Of a stretch of 64,000 nucleotides of DNA, positions 61,101 to 64,000 are shown in pieces (within the stretch, counting starts at the first letter, position 1; the number at the start of each line of letters is the position of its first letter). The DNA lies in the NCBI RefSeq assembly GCF_949628215.1, contig NC_134276.1, positions 8,397,690 through 8,461,689 on the forward strand, read 5' to 3'. Made by a program: the position numbers and the translations under genes. The DNA comes from Phalacrocorax aristotelis. Taxonomy: Eukaryota; Chordata; Aves; Suliformes; Phalacrocoracidae. The notes under the pieces are model-generated. The model did not search any database. It was not told the DNA's origin and saw only the letters and a list, made by a program, of their open reading frames with translations.

Positions 61101-63106
61101 GAGATGAACCCCAAACTTTGTGAAAGTGAATGGATCTTGGAACACGAAAAGCAGGTGGCCAGGCTGCATCGCTCACGTCTGTTGCTGAGGTGTGGGATTT
61201 GCGGTGAGTGCCGCTCAGGCAGGAGGTGTGCAGCGCTCTCTCTCGCTTCCTGAGGACCGTACGTGCAGGCGGTTACAGGCGGGGTGTGTGCTGTCCTGCC
61301 GCCCTTCCCCGCGCTGGCAGCTGTACCAGGGGGTGGCTCGGGTGCCTGCTGCCCAGCGGGCATTTCAAGGGCTGGAAGTCCTCCGAGCTGCTAGCAGGTG
61401 CTGAAGTCTGAGAGGCTGGAGACGGTCGTGTCCCGCCTTCAGCGTCTCCTCCCTCCTCTGGATATGGCTTGTGAATGCTTAAACCTTTGTTTTGCAAAAA
61501 CTTCGGGATGCTGTCTCTGCACTGTAGAGTGCCTCCTTCAGGAGGCACTGGCATATCAGGGACAAAATCTGTGTGATCTGAGTTTTCTCTTTTTCTGTCT
61601 CCCTCTTTAATATTTTTCCTGCATTGTGTTAAATGGCGGTCTGTGTCTTCTAAGGTCTCTTACCAGTTAGGTATTTTACTTCAATGATAGGTTGGAAATT
61701 TGTTTCTCTTGTTGCTGGTAGCATGGTGGTGTTTGGCTTTGCAAAGCTGAAAGGGCTAGAGATCACTGTCAAATACGCGCTATTTTTTCATGTTTCAGGA
61801 TTCAAGTACCAACAGTGTTATCTCAGAAATCAGTAACAAAATTGACACTGAAATAGCTTCCTTAAAAACACTCATGGAATCAAATAAACTCGACACAATA
61901 CGCTATTTGGCAGGTATGTGATAGGCAAGGAGGTGAGTAACAGTATTGTGTTGTGGATGTATCAGGTTTTGTTCAAGGATACATGCTGGATTAATTCAAG
62001 AAGTCACTTGTGTAACAGCAGGTACCTGGGACCTGGGGGGGACAGGTTCCTCCCCAGCTGAAAGAAGCACGTCAGAGAACACAGAAGAGGTGGGGACATG
62101 TAGGCACTGCTGTGGTTGGACTAGGACTAGGACTGGGACTGCACCCGGAACTGGGATTAGGAGGAACAGGGACATGATCTTTTAAATTTTTTTTTAAGAA
62201 TAGGAAAGAAGCCTAAATACCTTGTCTAGTCTGACAGTGCCTCTGCTTGCTGCAGGGCAGGCGTTTATGTGGCACTGTCGCTCCAAGAGTTCTCCTGAGC
62301 TTATTTAAGTTACCCTGAAAGTTTGCTGATACTTGGGACTAGTCTGAGAGCAACCAGTTCTGCTTTCCCCGGCCACGGAGAACAAATTGCAGCCTGATTT
62401 GAGATTGTCTTCTCAGTATGCACATAACCAGTGACGTTTTTATTGGATTGGAGCTGGATAAAAAGACCAATGCGTTACATTTGGAAGTGAGAACAAGTTC
62501 AAAGGGAACCACAATTGGCTTTATTCTAACACTAATTGAAACAGCAGTGTAACACACCTGAAGGACAGCTCATCAGGCTTCGGGGGTGCTGCTGAGATTC
62601 CCCGAAGTTGTGTCAGATACATGCATTGTTAGTTCCTTGTTGTTTTGTTCAGTGGGAAATCATTTTAATTACGCCTAATGCAAGACCCGATACGGCCATC
62701 TCTCCTGTAAGACCATTTCCAACAGGTGGGTGACAATAGTGGAAGTGACCGTAGCCTGCCGTAGTTACTCAGGCGTGTCCCTGAAAACGCAGTTCCCCAG
62801 GCTGCTGCACTTGACCTCCCACCTCACCACCTGGGCCGTGCCACAGTGCAGGATGTTGCCTCCAAGGCCAGTCGTCGTCTTCTAGAATTATTCTGTCACA
62901 CCTGCAGCAATTCAGGAAGCTTAGGAGGCTCCGCTCTACTGCTGTTATTGCTCTTCCTGCTGTTTGCAGTTAACTTCCTGTATGTAGAATGTAGAAGTGA
63001 TACAATTTAGCATTCAGCTAAATATTTCCTTTTTTTTTTTCTCTTAACAGCTTCAGTATTTACTTGCTTGGCAATAGCACTGGGATTTTACAGGTTCTGG
63101 AAATAG
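52004..63106 (+). CDS. CCDC90B: CCDC90B, mitochondrial coiled-coil domain protein 90B (9 coding exons, whole gene span)
   Basis: Nine exons join in consistent phase (phases 1,1,0,0,0,0,0,1) to a 257-residue protein, close to the roughly 254 residues of the mammalian protein. Exons: 52004-52112, 54266-54385, 56993-57096, 59952-60053, 60713-60754, 60834-60905, 60989-61042, 61799-61913, 63051-63106. Every intron is GT-AG. Residues 1-36 are rich in Arg/Ala with no acidic residue, as in a mitochondrial presequence. Residues about 54-77 hold the family signature ([20 protein letters not shown]), 78-111 continue the head region, about 112-236 are charged heptad-like coiled coil, and 238-257 form one hydrophobic C-terminal anchor ending in FYRFWK. 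This head-coiled coil-anchor layout is that of the DUF1640/MCUR1 family. MCUR1 is linked to the mitochondrial calcium uniporter; the exact role of CCDC90B is less settled. The frame is intact, so it is a functional gene. The paralogue MCUR1 is less likely because the head, coiled-coil and tail sequences match CCDC90B. Confidence 0.95.
52450..52862 (+). mobile_element. CR1 LINE 3' fragment in CCDC90B intron 1
   Basis: The reading direction is +, with the C-terminal CR1 ORF2 pattern ([20 protein letters not shown], then [13 protein letters not shown]). It ends in the CR1 3' end TTTTCCAACCTTAATGATTC, TGTGATT. Only the last ~400 bases are present. It is in the same sense as the host gene. Confidence 0.9.
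52880..52945 (+). mobile_element. Short extra CR1 3' end
   Basis: A second copy of the terminal CR1 segment (GTTGGACTTGATGATCCTAG, then TTTTCCAACC and GATTCTGT) lies about 20 bases after the first tail. It is either a separate tiny insertion or a local duplication. Confidence 0.7.
54266..54385 (+). CDS. CCDC90B: CCDC90B coding exon 2 (head signature)
   Basis: Acceptor TTCCAG ends at 54265 and donor GTAAG starts at 54386. The 120 bases encode residues 38-76 with split glycines at both ends (phase 1 to phase 1). The product contains [20 protein letters not shown], the most conserved block of the CCDC90 family and the strongest single piece of evidence for the gene. Confidence 0.95.
54386..56992 (+). 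other. CCDC90B: CCDC90B intron 2
   Basis: 2607 bases between exons 2 and 3. I see no recognisable repeat or gene in it; short frames on both strands lack any family resemblance. Confidence 0.85.
56993..57096 (+). CDS. CCDC90B: CCDC90B coding exon 3
   Basis: Acceptor TTCTAG ends at 56992, donor GTAAAC starts at 57097. The 104 bases encode residues 78-111, including [20 protein letters not shown] and ending in AQQ. Phase goes from 1 to 0. A longer frame around it simply reads through both splice sites. Confidence 0.95.
57097..59951 (+). other. CCDC90B: CCDC90B intron 3
   Basis: 2855 bases, the longest intron. It carries a sense CR1 tail at about 59075-59625; the remainder shows nothing recognisable. 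Confidence 0.85.
59075..59625 (+). mobile_element. CR1 LINE 3' fragment in CCDC90B intron 3
   Basis: Encodes the C-terminal CR1 pattern ([20 protein letters not shown], then [20 protein letters not shown]) with a frame break near 59200. It ends CTTCCAACCTGGGATTCTGT followed by GATTCTGT. Sense orientation, about 550 bases, 5'-truncated. Confidence 0.92.
59952..60053 (+). CDS. CCDC90B: CCDC90B coding exon 4 (start of coiled coil)
   Basis: Acceptor TTTGAAG ends at 59951, donor GTACTA starts at 60054. Exactly 34 codons (residues 112-145), phase 0 on both sides, with [20 protein letters not shown]. The alternating hydrophobic and charged residues are those of a coiled coil. Confidence 0.95.
60054..60712 (+). 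other. CCDC90B: CCDC90B intron 4
   Basis: 659 bases, AT-rich, with a small repeat of ATTACAAAAT units near 60460-60500. Nothing else seen. Confidence 0.8.
60713..60754 (+). CDS. CCDC90B: CCDC90B coding exon 5 (42 bp)
   Basis: A very short exon of 14 codons, [14 protein letters not shown] (residues 146-159), exactly two heptads. Acceptor CACTTAG ends at 60712, donor GTAAGT starts at 60755. Phase 0 on both sides. It fits between exons 4 and 6 without disturbing the frame. Confidence 0.94.
60834..60905 (+). CDS. CCDC90B: CCDC90B coding exon 6
   Basis: 24 codons (residues 160-183), phase 0 on both sides, containing [14 protein letters not shown]. The acceptor TTTAAAG ends at 60833 after an intron of only 79 bases; the donor GTAAGC starts at 60906. 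Confidence 0.95.
60989..61042 (+). CDS. CCDC90B: CCDC90B coding exon 7
   Basis: 18 codons (residues 184-201), [18 protein letters not shown], phase 0 on both sides. Acceptor ATCCACAG ends at 60988, donor GTAAGT starts at 61043. The intron before it is only 83 bases. Confidence 0.95.
61043..61798 (+). other. CCDC90B: CCDC90B intron 7
   Basis: 756 bases with a GC-richer middle (about 61190-61450). Frames there are short and have no recognisable product. Confidence 0.8.
61799..61913 (+). CDS. CCDC90B: CCDC90B coding exon 8
   Basis: 115 bases encode residues 202-239, including [20 protein letters not shown] and ending IRYLA, with one base left for a split alanine codon. Acceptor TTTCAG ends at 61798, donor GTATGT starts at 61914. 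This is the end of the coiled coil running into the membrane anchor. Confidence 0.95.
61914..63050 (+). other. CCDC90B: CCDC90B intron 8
   Basis: 1137 bases. It contains a small degenerate GGACTA/GGACTG hexamer array at about 62118-62165 and ends in a long T-rich tract. No other feature recognised. Confidence 0.8.
63051..63106 (+). CDS. CCDC90B: CCDC90B coding exon 9 (membrane anchor and stop)
   Basis: The acceptor follows a strong polypyrimidine tract (63027-63046) and AACAG ending at 63050. The exon encodes [18 protein letters not shown], a hydrophobic helix ending in basic and aromatic residues, then TAG at 63104-63106. It places the anchor at the extreme C-terminus, as in the family. Confidence 0.95.
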
Positions 63107-64000
63107 ATTGAAATGGAGCGACTGCACCAAATACAGATGGAGGAAAGGCCACCTCCAGTTAGATATTCATGTTTGCCCTGTAGATAACCTTGGTACCTTT
63201 CTGGTTTGGTATTCTTACTGTGTGCTAAAGGTGTTTTTCTGTCTATGTAACACTAAAGATAAAAAGAATTGGGGGGAAGGGGACGAGTAGTAATATTTCG
63301 TTGTCCCCTACTGAATACTGTATTTATTTCAAAGGACTTCTTATGCTAAATCAGAAAGTGTTTCCTAATGTGTTTTAGAATTAATTTTGTTTTCTTTTGG
63401 AATATTCTCAAGGGAACATTCTCACTCTCAGCTCCTCCCAAAATGGAAATGTTGGATATGTCCTTGAAATGGAAATACTGTTCCCAAGTTAGGAGTGCTA
63501 ATGCCAGATTCCAGCGGATCTACTCTGATCCAAGTCAGTTAAGCTTAAATGTAGGATCTGGATTTTTGCTTTCAGTCTGTTCCTCTCTTTTCTGTCGGAT
63601 TGAAGCATGGCCCTTTGGGTTTTTTTTATTTATATTTAAAGACACACTCCAAGGCCTTTACTAAAAAATTCTTGTTGAAAACTGGTTTACATAAACTTAA
63701 TCTTACATAAACTAAAATGTCTCCATAGATTGATTTTTTTTTTTTTTGTGTGTGTGTGTCTTTTGCAATTTCCTTAACCCCAGAGGTCAACAGAACGGGA
63801 GAACTTCTCTGGCTTTGCCTCTCCAAGGGGAAATGCCTCCCCTCTCAGCACCTCCATACAGCCCTGGGGCAGATAAGTGCTCTTAACTCCTCCCTTCAAG
63901 GAGTGCAGAGTATTTCCAGTAAACCCTCGCATATCCTCTGGGCAGAGGATCTGGCCTGTAACATGGAAATACTCGGCACCTCCGTGGTGCCAGTGTGGTG
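63107..64000 (+). other. CCDC90B: CCDC90B 3' UTR (incomplete)
   Basis: Sequence after the stop is AT-rich, has no coding signal and continues to the window edge. I found no AATAAA or ATTAAA here (only weak CATAAA variants near 63690 and 63710), so the poly(A) site probably lies beyond 64000. A T-run followed by a short (GT)n tract sits at about 63732-63760. Confidence 0.6.
63732..63762. repeat. Poly(T) and (GT)n tract in the 3' UTR
   Basis: A run of T followed by about six GT dinucleotides, a simple-sequence tract that may vary in length between individuals. Confidence 0.85.

Noticed and set aside
61050..61610. Frames in the GC-richer part of CCDC90B intron 7 as an extra exon
   Set aside because: Exons 7 and 8 join in phase without it, and none of the frames has family resemblance.
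1..64000. CRISPR array, defence island, biosynthetic cluster or other prokaryotic system
   Set aside because: No regularly spaced repeats, no operon-like gene runs, no Shine-Dalgarno patterns; the DNA is vertebrate, with CR1 LINEs and a spliced gene.

Overview
The window is vertebrate, and most probably bird, genomic DNA. It carries many 5'-truncated CR1 LINEs whose 3' ends show the octamer tail typical of sauropsid CR1 (tandem ATTCTATG or ATTCTGTG). It also holds LTR-retrovirus remnants and one intron-containing gene with GT-AG introns. No bacterial gene, operon, CRISPR array or phage is present, and most open reading frames here are chance or repeat-derived.

Layout. From 1 to about 51.8 kb I see no host gene. 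This part is intergenic DNA with CR1 pieces at 10.2-12.7, 20.3-20.7, 26.2-29.5, 32.1-32.9, 34.3-35.3, 36.9-37.3, 40.5 and 51.2 kb, and a degenerate endogenous retrovirus at 42.8-46.3 kb (two LTR-like segments, a 211-codon frame, and gag-pro-like remnants). At 10.2-12.7 kb a younger CR1 sits inside an older one.

From about 51.8 kb a CpG-rich promoter starts the single recognisable protein gene, CCDC90B. All nine coding exons can be placed on the + strand between 52004 and 63106, with matching splice phases. They encode a 257-residue mitochondrial coiled-coil protein of the MCUR1/CCDC90 family: arginine- and alanine-rich N-terminus, conserved head region, long coiled coil, and one C-terminal membrane anchor. 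The promoter holds two perfect GCGCATGCGC (NRF1-type) sites, a ZNF143-like site and ETS/SP1-like sites, which suits a nuclear gene for a mitochondrial protein. Introns 1 and 3 carry sense-oriented CR1 tails. The 3' UTR probably runs past the window end.

From the human gene order (CCDC90B beside the 3' end of DLG2, same strand), the first ~51 kb is probably the DLG2-CCDC90B intergenic interval. That is inference; no DLG2 exon was identified. I did not find a convincing undescribed biological system. The most informative items are the CCDC90B gene model with its promoter, the nested CR1, and the decayed ERV.
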